A stretch of 32,175 nt of DNA from UBA3774 sp045600025 (lineage in GTDB: Bacteria > Bacillota > Clostridia > Lachnospirales > Lachnospiraceae): the NCBI GenBank assembly GCA_045600025.1, contig JAZRXC010000002.1:1-32175 (forward strand), in the 5' to 3' direction. The position numbers and the translations under genes were made by a program. The notes under the pieces are model-generated. The model did no database searches. It saw only the letters and a list, made by a program, of their open reading frames with translations, and was not told the origin of the DNA. Each line of letters starts with the position of its first letter. The stretch's first letter is position 1. This document shows positions 15,497 to 21,998 of the stretch, piece after piece.

Positions 15497-15555
15497 TCTA
15501 AATCCAAAGAGTTCTTTAATGGCATCATATCTACGTGGCATAAAAAGCAACCTCA

Positions 15556-16081
15556 TTATATTTTGTCAGGAACAATTTGCCATGTCATTTTACGACCGGA
15601 ATAGTTCCAATAACGTATATCTTGTTCAAATAATAACCATTTAATTGTCTTAATAATATGGTCTACAGGTAAGCCGGATGCAAATGAAATATGTTCATAT
15701 TCACTTTTATCGACATCGTAGCAACTATATACTTTATAAAGAACATCATATAGTTGATTATACATTGTGCTATTTTCAGAGCGCTTTAATAAAAGATTAA
15801 AATTAAAATCTTCATGTTTCGGATAATTACGGCTTTTTTCCTTGAAGGGCATAATTTGTGTTCTCTACGCATACTAAAAAGTCAAATCCATTATGAAGAT
15901 TTGCAGGTCTTTGTAAATAAACGCTATTACCATCGTTTAGAGTTTCGACATAATAGGGATAATGTGATGCTAAAGCAGCCTTTCCTATACCTGGCAGTTC
16001 TTCGGAAAACTTATTTATAACTCTCATTCTAACATCGTTTCTGGTTCCTTCATTAGAAAAGAATTGTGTTATTTCATACAT
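15556..16081 (-). pseudogene. Restriction-module partner gene, frameshifted
   Basis: Two overlapping minus-strand frames (16081 down to 15827, then down to 15556) join into one protein of about 180 residues if a run of six A (T6 at 15834-15839 on the plus strand) is read as five. The junction then reads NTNYALQGK-SRNYPKHEDF. The start ATG at 16079-16081 follows AGGAGGTGA by ten bases. The C-terminal part (SGLPVDHIIKTIKWLLFEQD, then RYWNYSGRKM) looks like a winged-helix segment. I do not recognise the family. It is third in a minus-strand operon after the regulator and nuclease, 17 bp downstream of the nuclease, so it may be an accessory or DNA-recognition part of that system. The frameshift may be a real mutation, a phase-variation tract or a sequencing error. 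Confidence 0.7.
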
Positions 16082-16098
16082 TGGTATGTATTCACCTC

Positions 16099-16620
16099 CT
16101 ATAATCCTAAGAAATCTAAAGGGATTTCATTATAGAAGTAATTACATCCGACATCCTCGATATATTCGAGCGTATCTCGATAAATACTCTTTGTAAACCA
16201 ATCATTAAATACATATAAATATTTAACATCGAAACCTATCGGATGGCAGAGCTTTTCGTATTCTTTTTTCTTGAAATCGCAATTGGGAAGCTTCTCGTCT
16301 ACCGAGCCTGCGCAATTTTGAAACTTTTTTTCAATGATGTAAATGGTGTTGTTTCCTAGATTTACAAAACATTCATCTGGAAGCCATTTTTTTGAATTGA
16401 ACTGTATAAAATCAATTTGATTAGGTTCTAGGAAATATTTGTAAAAATTGTGTTTTGGAATAGAAAGACCAATTAGTACAGTACCATTATATACTTTAAC
16501 AGCATGGATATGATAACCTGCATCAATTAATGCAGCATTTAGAGAAGTAGTTTGTTCAAAATGCAATCCATTAGCGTTAGTTCGTGCACCTCCGCCAAAT
16601 CTGTTTGGTGTTCTTGGCAT
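16099..16620 (-). CDS. Small PD-(D/E)xK nuclease, probable type II restriction enzyme
   Basis: The 173-residue product contains GGGARTNANGLHFEQTTSL near the N-terminus and a PD-(D/E)xK core. P81-D82 lies in WLPDECFV, and E97 and K99 in IYIIEKKFQ, followed by AGSVDEKL. D82, E97 and K99 would be the metal-binding and catalytic residues. A strong GGAGG site precedes the ATG. It is 5 bp after the C-type regulator gene and divergent from a methylase gene, the classic arrangement of a controlled type II restriction-modification system. The target sequence cannot be deduced. The exact REase family is not recognised. Confidence 0.78.
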   Translation of the reverse strand: MPRTPNRFGGGARTNANGLHFEQTTSLNAALIDAGYHIHAVKVYNGTVLIGLSIPKHNFYKYFLEPNQIDFIQFNSKKWLPDECFVNLGNNTIYIIEKKFQNCAGSVDEKLPNCDFKKKEYEKLCHPIGFDVKYLYVFNDWFTKSIYRDTLEYIEDVGCNYFYNEIPLDFLGL

Positions 16621-16625
16621 AAGAA

Positions 16626-16859
16626 CTACCTCCTCTTAAAGAACTCTGTAATATCTACATTAAGAGTATTAGCGATGTGATTTAATACAGAGATGGAAAG
16701 ACTCTTTGTGCAACCAGAAGCTTCTATTTTTGATAGATAGCTAATACTAATTTGTAATTGTTCCGATAGCTGGATTTGTGTTAAACCAGCTTGCTCTCTG
16801 TAGTACTTTATATTTGAACCAATAACCTTATATAGTTCAGCCTCATTTGAAAATTGCAT
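16626..16859 (-). CDS. Cro/C1-type HTH regulator (restriction controller-like C protein)
   Basis: A 77-residue protein consisting almost only of an XRE helix-turn-helix domain, with the HTH at about residues 24-47 (AGLTQIQLSEQLQISISYLS). The size and position, first in an operon with a restriction endonuclease gene, fit the C-protein class that times restriction enzyme expression in type II systems. Its start is preceded by AAAGGGGCG and by an operator (16871-16885) overlapping the predicted transcription start. A second operator lies just upstream of the -35 region and a third lies upstream of the DpnII operon. Expected behaviour, by analogy with known C proteins, is activation from the far site and repression from the near one. 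Confidence 0.85.
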   Translation of the reverse strand: MQFSNEAELYKVIGSNIKYYREQAGLTQIQLSEQLQISISYLSKIEASGCTKSLSISVLNHIANTLNVDITEFFKRR

Positions 16860-16870
16860 AATGCGCCCCT

Positions 16871-16885
16871 TTCACTATTTGTGAA
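16871..16885. promoter_or_regulatory. Operator O1 (TTCAC-N5-GTGAA)
   Basis: TTCAC-TATTT-GTGAA. The minus-strand -10 of the regulator gene (TATAAT, reading 16892 to 16887) is immediately upstream, so the operator covers the predicted start of transcription near 16880, a repressing position. Confidence 0.75.
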
Positions 16886-16886
16886 T

Positions 16887-16915
16887 ATTATATAATTTTA
16901 AAGGGGCATGATAAA
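16887..16915 (-). promoter_or_regulatory. Promoter of the regulator-nuclease operon
   Basis: On the minus strand TATAAT (16892-16887) has a weak -35, TTTATC (16915-16910), 17 bp upstream. A weak -35 directly beside operator O2 fits an activator-dependent promoter. Confidence 0.6.
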
Positions 16916-16930
16916 TTCACTTATAGTGAA
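16916..16930. promoter_or_regulatory. Operator O2 (TTCAC-N5-GTGAA)
   Basis: TTCAC-TTATA-GTGAA, centred at 16923. It abuts the -35 of the leftward regulator promoter (about -43 from its start) and lies 19 bp upstream of the -35 of the rightward methylase promoter. Confidence 0.78.
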
Positions 16931-16949
16931 AGAAATGTAAAAAATGAGG

Positions 16950-16978
16950 TAGACAATGTGGAACAAATGATGTATGAT
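16950..16978 (+). promoter_or_regulatory. Promoter of the first methylase
   Basis: TAGACA at 16950-16955, 17-bp spacer, TATGAT at 16973-16978, about 26 bp before the methylase start codon. Confidence 0.72.
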
Positions 16979-17004
16979 TAAACCCTAAAATTTGAAAGGA
17001 GGAG

Positions 17005-17733
17005 ATGCTTATAGTTTTACAACCGAATAGCTTTAGCCCAGAGCAGACAACAATTTGGTCATTTCCGGACCGAGGAAAATGGGCAACCCACTCAGGACGA
17101 TATCGAGGGAATTGGTCACCATATATTCCAAGGAACTTGATACTTCGTTATTCTAAACCGGGAGACTGGATTCTAGATCAATTCTTAGGTAGTGGTACAA
17201 CATTAGTTGAAGCCAAATTACTTAATCGTAATGCGATTGGTGTAGATATCAATCCGCAATCCGTTTCTTTATCAGAAGCAAATCTAAAATTTGAATGTGA
17301 AACACAATCGAAGATTTTTATTAAGAATGGAAATGCCACAGATCTATCTTTTATCAGAGATAATAAGATTGATTTTATATGCACTCATCCACCATATGCG
17401 AACATTATCAAATATAGTGCAGATATTGAGGGAGATATTTCATTATTAGACGAACAAAGCTTTTTTAATGCAATAAGCAACGTCGCCAAGGAGTCATATC
17501 GTGTTCTAAAAAAAGGAAAATGTTGTGCAGTTATGATTGGCGATAAAAGATACCGAGGCAATGTGGTGCCTCTTGGATTTTATCTCATGCAATGCTTTTT
17601 GAATACTGGATTTAAATCAAAAGAAATAATCATAAAAGAACAACATAATTGTAAGTTCACAAATAAATGGCTTGATATTGACAGGAATTTCTATATATTA
17701 GCTCACGAATACATTTTTGTGTTTTACAAATAA
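17005..17733 (+). CDS. DNA methyltransferase (N6-adenine or N4-cytosine), restriction-modification partner
   Basis: The 242-residue product has the SAM-binding motif I DQFLGSGTT at 58-66, an acidic motif II residue in GVDINP (D81) and motif IV HPPY at 128-131 in place of the more common DPPY or SPPY. Motif I precedes motif IV. It is divergent from the regulator-nuclease operon and presumably protects against that nuclease. GAAAGGAGG (16994-17002) ends only two bases before the ATG, an unusually short gap; no better in-frame start is seen. It is one of three methylases in the island. Whether it modifies A or C cannot be told from the motifs. Confidence 0.85.
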   Translation: MLIVLQPNSFSPEQTTIWSFPDRGKWATHSGRYRGNWSPYIPRNLILRYSKPGDWILDQFLGSGTTLVEAKLLNRNAIGVDINPQSVSLSEANLKFECETQSKIFIKNGNATDLSFIRDNKIDFICTHPPYANIIKYSADIEGDISLLDEQSFFNAISNVAKESYRVLKKGKCCAVMIGDKRYRGNVVPLGFYLMQCFLNTGFKSKEIIIKEQHNCKFTNKWLDIDRNFYILAHEYIFVFYK

Positions 17734-17737
17734 AAGT

Positions 17738-17752
17738 TTCACAAAAAGTGAA
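17738..17752. promoter_or_regulatory. Operator O3 (TTCAC-N5-GTGAA) before the DpnII-type operon
   Basis: TTCAC-AAAAA-GTGAA, with the same half-sites as O1 and O2. It begins 5 bp after the stop of the first methylase and ends 8 bp before the -35 of the next promoter, so it probably brings the DpnII-type operon under the same regulator. Confidence 0.75.
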
Positions 17753-17760
17753 AGAATTGA

Positions 17761-17789
17761 TTGATAAAAACGACTTCGTCTCGTATAAT
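17761..17789 (+). promoter_or_regulatory. Promoter of the DpnII-type operon
   Basis: TTGATA at 17761-17766, 17-bp spacer, perfect TATAAT at 17784-17789. The dpnM-like gene begins 36 bp later, with AGAAGGAAAAAG as ribosome binding site. Confidence 0.8.
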
Positions 17790-17824
17790 AAAAAGGAAGT
17801 TATTATAAAAAGAAGGAAAAAGAT

Positions 17825-18658
17825 ATGTCAAATAAAAAAGTGGTTCCATTTGTTAAATGGGCAGGTGGGAAAAGACAGTTATTAGATAGAATATCTGAAA
17901 GAATGCCGCAAACATACAATAATTATTACGAGCCTTTTATTGGGGGCGGAGCCGTTTTATTTGGATTACAGCCGGAAAATGCAGTTATTAATGATATTAA
18001 TGCAGCGTTAATTAATGCGTATAGAATTATTACAAAAAAGCCACAGGAATTTATTACATTCGTTCAAAGACTTGATTCCGAACTGGGTGAAGAAGGAAAA
18101 GAGTATTATTATTCCCTGAGAGAACACTATAATGATAAGTTAATGAAAGAAGAGTTTGATGTTGAACTTGCTGCACTATTTGTTTTTCTCAATAAACATT
18201 GCTTTAATGGATTATATAGAGTGAATGGCAAAGGATTATTTAATGTTCCATATAATAATAGCAGGAAAGAATCTATAGATGTCGATTCAATAAGAGAAGT
18301 TTCGAAATACTTAAAAACGGTAACTATAATGTCAGGTGATTTTGAGGTTGCTTGTAGGGATGCAGAAGAGGGTGATTTTGTTTTCTTGGATAGCCCATAT
18401 GCACCCCTAAATCCAACATCTTTTGAATCATATACTAAAGAGGGCTTTGATGTTGAAAGTCACGAAAGATTAGCAAGACTTTTTGATGAACTAACAAGAA
18501 GAGGTTGCTATTGTATGCTTACAAATCACAATACTGATTTTATTAATCAACTGTATGGAAATAAAGGATACAGAATTGATGTCGTAGATGTGAAAAGAAT
18601 GATAAATTCAGATTCTTCTAAAAGGACGGGCGAAGAGGTAATTATTTACAACTATTAG
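17825..18658 (+). CDS. dpnM: DpnM-like DNA adenine methylase (D12/Dam class)
   Basis: A 277-residue alpha-class N6-adenine methylase. The N-terminal WAGGKRQLL (12-20) is the family's SAM-contact motif. Motif I is YEPFIGGGAVLF (about 39-50), the target-recognition region lies between, and motif IV near 189-192 is DSPY, where most relatives have DPPY. In DpnII systems this enzyme methylates the A of GATC in double-stranded DNA and protects the host. The two genes after it are a DpnA-like methylase and a DpnII-family endonuclease, which makes the assignment firm. GATC specificity is inferred from the family. Confidence 0.92.
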   Translation: MSNKKVVPFVKWAGGKRQLLDRISERMPQTYNNYYEPFIGGGAVLFGLQPENAVINDINAALINAYRIITKKPQEFITFVQRLDSELGEEGKEYYYSLREHYNDKLMKEEFDVELAALFVFLNKHCFNGLYRVNGKGLFNVPYNNSRKESIDVDSIREVSKYLKTVTIMSGDFEVACRDAEEGDFVFLDSPYAPLNPTSFESYTKEGFDVESHERLARLFDELTRRGCYCMLTNHNTDFINQLYGNKGYRIDVVDVKRMINSDSSKRTGEEVIIYNY

Positions 18659-18672
18659 AGGGGGCGTAATGA

Positions 18673-19476
18673 TTGGAAAATCTGTTTGATAAAAATCAAC
18701 AATATTTCTATGAAAATACAACTGCTCAAATAATACTAGGAAATTCATTTAGAGTTCTTACAAAAATGAAGCCTGAAAGCGTGGATATGATATTTGCCGA
18801 TCCACCATATTTTTTGAGTAACGATGGCGTTACTTGCAAGGGCGGAAAAATGGTGTCGGTAAATAAAGGTTCGTGGGACAAGATTGGTGAATCTGCAACA
18901 CAGGTTACTGAAAAACATAAATTCAACAGAAAGTGGATAAAACTATGCAAAAGGGTTTTGAAACCGAATGGTAGTATTTGGATATCGGGAACTCTACATA
19001 ATATTTATTCCATTGGAATGGCACTTGAACAAGAAGGATTCAAGATAATTAATAATATTACATGGCAAAAAACTAATCCGCCACCCAATCTTGCCTGTCG
19101 ATGTTTTACTCATTCCACAGAGACTATTTTATGGGCGCAGAAAGCTGATAAGAAATCCCGACATTTTTTTAATTATGAATTGATGAAGGAGCAAAATGGC
19201 GGGAAACAGATGAAAGATGTGTGGGTAGGAAGTATAACAAAACCATCAGAAAAAAAGTCGGGTAAACATCCGACACAAAAACCAGAGTATTTACTGGAAA
19301 AAATAATTCATGCATCTACTATGCCAGGGGATATTGTGCTGGATCCATTTTGCGGCTCAGGAACTACGGGGGTTGTGGCTGCGAAGTATGGAAGATGTTT
19401 TATTGGTATAGATACTGAAGAAAGATATTTAAATATAACGAAGAAACGATTGGAGATGGAATTAAATGGCAAATAG
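18673..19476 (+). CDS. dpnA: DpnA-like DNA methyltransferase (beta class)
   Basis: The 267-residue product has motif IV ADPPY at 42-46 near the N-terminus and motif I DPFCGSGTTG near 223-232, the motif order of beta-class methylases. HPTQKP before motif I is also typical. In DpnII systems DpnA can methylate single-stranded DNA, which protects incoming transforming DNA. The TTG start at 18673 is the only one possible close to the ribosome binding site (GAGGGGGCG), because an in-frame TGA directly precedes it. An out-of-frame ATG at 18669 would give only six codons. The gene is 14 bp after dpnM and its end overlaps the endonuclease gene by 11 bp. Confidence 0.92.
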   Translation: MENLFDKNQQYFYENTTAQIILGNSFRVLTKMKPESVDMIFADPPYFLSNDGVTCKGGKMVSVNKGSWDKIGESATQVTEKHKFNRKWIKLCKRVLKPNGSIWISGTLHNIYSIGMALEQEGFKIINNITWQKTNPPPNLACRCFTHSTETILWAQKADKKSRHFFNYELMKEQNGGKQMKDVWVGSITKPSEKKSGKHPTQKPEYLLEKIIHASTMPGDIVLDPFCGSGTTGVVAAKYGRCFIGIDTEERYLNITKKRLEMELNGK

Positions 19477-20335
19477 AAATTTTGAAGAATGGCTCAAGTC
19501 ATTTACAGACAATATAAATAATTGGAATTATTATGTGAATTATAATACGGCTTACAATAATACTGCATCTGTAAAAAGGCAGCTAGCATTATTAAATACG
19601 CTTAAGGGTTCTGATAATATAGAGGATGAATTCAGAGATTTAGTAAAAGAATATCCTGAATGCATAAAAGCAATTCCGCTTTTATTGGCAGTAAGAAAAA
19701 ATGTAATTGCGATCACCGAAAATGATAGGCGGTTGGATTTTAATTTTAATAGCATGAATTATGACATGGAGTTATATGTAGAATTCATGCAGAAAACAGG
19801 AATTTTTGACTTACTGCAAAGTCATGTTATTGGAGATTTGTTGGATGTTGGTTTGGGAATAAATATTGGACTCGATAGTAATGCAAGAAAAAATAGAGGT
19901 GGAGACCAGATGGAAGATTTGGTTGAATTCTTTATTAAGGAGGCTGGATTCGAGAAAGATGTTACATATTTCAAAGAGATGTATTTGCATGAAGTCGAGC
20001 AGAAATGGGGATATGACCTTTCAGCAATTAGTGCAGATGGTGTAACAAAGAAAAGATTTGACTTTGTTGTTAAACCTACTGGTAGTAAGGAGGTTTATAT
20101 CTGTGAGTGTAATTGCTATTCGTCGAGAGGTTCTAAACTAAACGAAACTGCGCGTAGCTTTAAAACTATTTCTCTCGAGGCAAAAGATGTTGAACATGTG
20201 CATTTTGTTTGGTTTACAGACGGAGCAGGTTGGTTAAAGACTAAAGGAAATCTTAAAGAAACATTTTTAGTTCAAGATGATTTGTACAACATTGCAGATT
20301 TAAAGAATGGAATTATCAGTAAAAACTTCATATAA
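19466..20335 (+). CDS. dpnB: DpnII-family type II restriction endonuclease
   Basis: The 289 residues agree with the DpnII/MboI family length of about 288. It contains GLGINIGLDSNARKNRGG (about 128-145), MEDLVEFF, and the probable active-site region RFDFVVKP followed by YICECNCYSSRGSKLNE (about 211-227), the E-x-N plus GSKLNE pattern of this family. The enzyme would cut unmethylated GATC. GGAGATGGA within the end of dpnA precedes the ATG, and the 11-bp overlap couples its translation to dpnA. The reading frame appears intact. Codons are AT-rich like the rest of the island. Confidence 0.93.
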   Translation: MANRNFEEWLKSFTDNINNWNYYVNYNTAYNNTASVKRQLALLNTLKGSDNIEDEFRDLVKEYPECIKAIPLLLAVRKNVIAITENDRRLDFNFNSMNYDMELYVEFMQKTGIFDLLQSHVIGDLLDVGLGINIGLDSNARKNRGGDQMEDLVEFFIKEAGFEKDVTYFKEMYLHEVEQKWGYDLSAISADGVTKKRFDFVVKPTGSKEVYICECNCYSSRGSKLNETARSFKTISLEAKDVEHVHFVWFTDGAGWLKTKGNLKETFLVQDDLYNIADLKNGIISKNFI

Positions 20336-20445
20336 GTAGAACGGAAGTAAGCAAGAGCGTGTATTCGACGTATTGTTAGCAGTACCGAGTAGTACAGCAA
20401 TACAAAAAGGCAGCACTCAAGCAGCATAAATGCGGAGCGTGGATA

Positions 20446-21264
20446 ATGACTAAGAAAAAAATAATCTTAATCCTATTATGCGTTTTGTTAGTCATAGTAG
20501 GATCTCCTATATTAATCGACCATTTTATATTTGGAAACAATGTTTATAGTAATATAGGGAATGAATCTTGGGCCGGCTTTTTAGGTAGCTATTTGGGCGC
20601 AATTATGGGCGGCGTTTTTTCATTGATTGGGATTGCTATAACAATACTTTTTGCTCGAGAACAGAATAGCAGAGATCGAGAATTGCAGATTAGGCCTTAT
20701 TTTGATTTTATGTTTACGCAAACAGAGGAGATAGTGTCACACAAAAAAGAGGTAGGATATTTGGCTTTCGAATGCGATCCTGATTTGGAAAACGAAATTG
20801 ATAAAAAACCAATATTAAATGGAATATTAGTACTGAAAAATATAGGAGTAGGTACTGCCATTAATTGCTCAGCAAAATTTTCGTATGAAAATATTAATCG
20901 TCGTATTCAGCCTATTTTGTTTCAGCCCCAAGGGAGAATCGTTGGAGTTCAAGCGTTTGAATCTGGGGAGGAAGGAGGAATGCCGTTCCATATTTGCATG
21001 AATTTAGCTCCAATTCCGAAAGAAGTCTTTGAAGATGCACCTTTTGGAAAAATAATCCCTAAGGATATTATTAAGAATTACCCTATATTTACCATAAAAA
21101 TGGAATTTGAATATAGCGATTTATTGGAGAATAGATATCAACAGATTTTGAGCTTTAAGATCAACACCTATGCAGGTGCAAAACAAGATGGTAGTCAAGA
21201 TGCACATTATTCAGGAGATATTCATTTGATTGATGTTTCAAGTCCAATAAAAAAGGCTAATTAA
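20446..21264 (+). CDS. Membrane-anchored protein, unknown function
   Basis: A 272-residue protein with two N-terminal hydrophobic segments (about residues 5-28 and 44-67), separated by a short outside loop with SNIGNESW. A large soluble C-terminal part follows, probably cytoplasmic, beginning AREQNSRDRELQIRPYFDF. The C-terminal part looks beta-rich (LVLKNIGVGTAINC, FTIKMEFEYSD). The start at 20446 is preceded only by a poor GGAG. It is 110 bp after the endonuclease and is AT-rich, so it belongs to the island. I do not recognise a characterised family. Whether it is part of the defence system or cargo cannot be said. Confidence 0.75.
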   Translation: MTKKKIILILLCVLLVIVGSPILIDHFIFGNNVYSNIGNESWAGFLGSYLGAIMGGVFSLIGIAITILFAREQNSRDRELQIRPYFDFMFTQTEEIVSHKKEVGYLAFECDPDLENEIDKKPILNGILVLKNIGVGTAINCSAKFSYENINRRIQPILFQPQGRIVGVQAFESGEEGGMPFHICMNLAPIPKEVFEDAPFGKIIPKDIIKNYPIFTIKMEFEYSDLLENRYQQILSFKINTYAGAKQDGSQDAHYSGDIHLIDVSSPIKKAN

Positions 21265-21372
21265 AGTTTTTAGGGGTTAGCTCGAATTTTTAGGGTCAAT
21301 CTTTAGGACCTGGTTTGGGGGTCGGACAATTTGTGGCAAGGGCGTTGAGCCCCTGCCGCTTGTTTGTGAACA

Positions 21373-21858
21373 ATGAATTCACATATAACTGGAAACAGGT
21401 TTACTAACCCCTCCGAAATATATTTGATTCCTCCGCTCATTTTGAGCCACCTGTCCGGACTGGCGGCTCCGCCGCACCGTAATAATCAATATATTGTTGA
21501 ATTATTGGAGCCCCATATTTTAACAGATTTGATTAATCGTAAGACGATGGCAATTCCCCAACACGACCCGCAGAAGTCCAATCTTCCTAAGAGAAAAGAT
21601 TTTATCGGAGCTATTGCGTGGCTGAAAGCTGTACAGGAGCAGATGGGCAGTCGAGTAATATTTGCCCCTAATGAAGCATTGATATGCAGGGCATCACTGA
21701 AGCACTCGGAAGATATTATTATAGAAGCGGAGAGAGTTTTGAAGGAATTTCTATCGCACCGCTGTATTAGGACAAATTTGAAAAATTGGCACAAATTGCT
21801 ATTGATTATTCTATTATATAGAAAGGGAATTTATGAATTCACGCTTCAGCTTGGTTGA
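21373..21858 (+). CDS. Doubtful ORF at the right end of the island
   Basis: This 161-codon frame has no ribosome binding site before its ATG and no recognised domain. The middle part (LPKRKDFIGAIAWLKAVQEQ, then DIIIEAERVLKEFLSH) looks like real helices, so it could be the remnant of a gene whose start is lost. Local composition is mixed. It may equally be spurious. Confidence 0.3.
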   Translation: MNSHITGNRFTNPSEIYLIPPLILSHLSGLAAPPHRNNQYIVELLEPHILTDLINRKTMAIPQHDPQKSNLPKRKDFIGAIAWLKAVQEQMGSRVIFAPNEALICRASLKHSEDIIIEAERVLKEFLSHRCIRTNLKNWHKLLLIILLYRKGIYEFTLQLG

Positions 21859-21906
21859 ATTTTTTACTCTACCGGGCTGAATTATTTTCCGCATACAGCA
21901 CAAAAC

Positions 21907-21942
21907 TTCAGCCTGTTGGGATAAATGTTCCTTCAGGCTGAA
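21907..21942. terminator. Hairpin near the right end of the island
   Basis: TTCAGCCTG (21907-21915) pairs perfectly with CAGGCTGAA (21934-21942) around an 18-base loop. There is no long T run on the plus strand. It could be a weak terminator between the island and the convergent ABC-F gene. Confidence 0.45.
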
Positions 21943-21998
21943 ATTAAGTGAAAAACTATTTCAGATAAATATAGTATATGAATAGGCGGAGATTCGAC

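Larger units (their letters stand above)
15497..21995. mobile_element. Restriction-modification island flanked by 146-bp direct repeats
   Basis: A segment of about 6.5 kb lies between the two repeat copies. It is visibly AT-rich: a hand count at 18001-18060 gives 17 G/C of 60, against 31 of 60 at 4441-4500 in dnaX. It holds a Cro/C-type regulator, a PD-(D/E)xK nuclease, a frameshifted partner gene, three DNA methylases, a DpnII-family endonuclease, a membrane protein and one doubtful ORF. No integrase, transposase or terminal inverted repeats were found. The layout fits insertion with long target duplication, reported for restriction-modification systems in other bacteria, or exchange by homologous recombination in the flanks. 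Confidence 0.85.

Noticed and set aside
15497..15555. Possible extra gene or attachment core between the ABC-F remnant and the partner pseudogene
   Set aside because: It is only 59 bp, without a reading frame or a repeat that matches the right end of the island.
20336..20445. Small RNA or hairpin (GTATTG...CAATAC at about 20369-20403) between endonuclease and membrane protein genes
   Set aside because: The pairing is short and interrupted, with no T run and no clear promoter. I see nothing firm in this gap.
21265..21372. Promoter or terminator between the membrane protein and the doubtful ORF
   Set aside because: There are repeated TTTTTAGGG-like words but no paired stem or spaced -35/-10 elements of quality.
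15497..21995. Phage or integrative element with integrase
   Set aside because: No recombinase, transposase, terminal inverted repeats or tRNA attachment site was found. The 146-bp repeats are within a protein gene.
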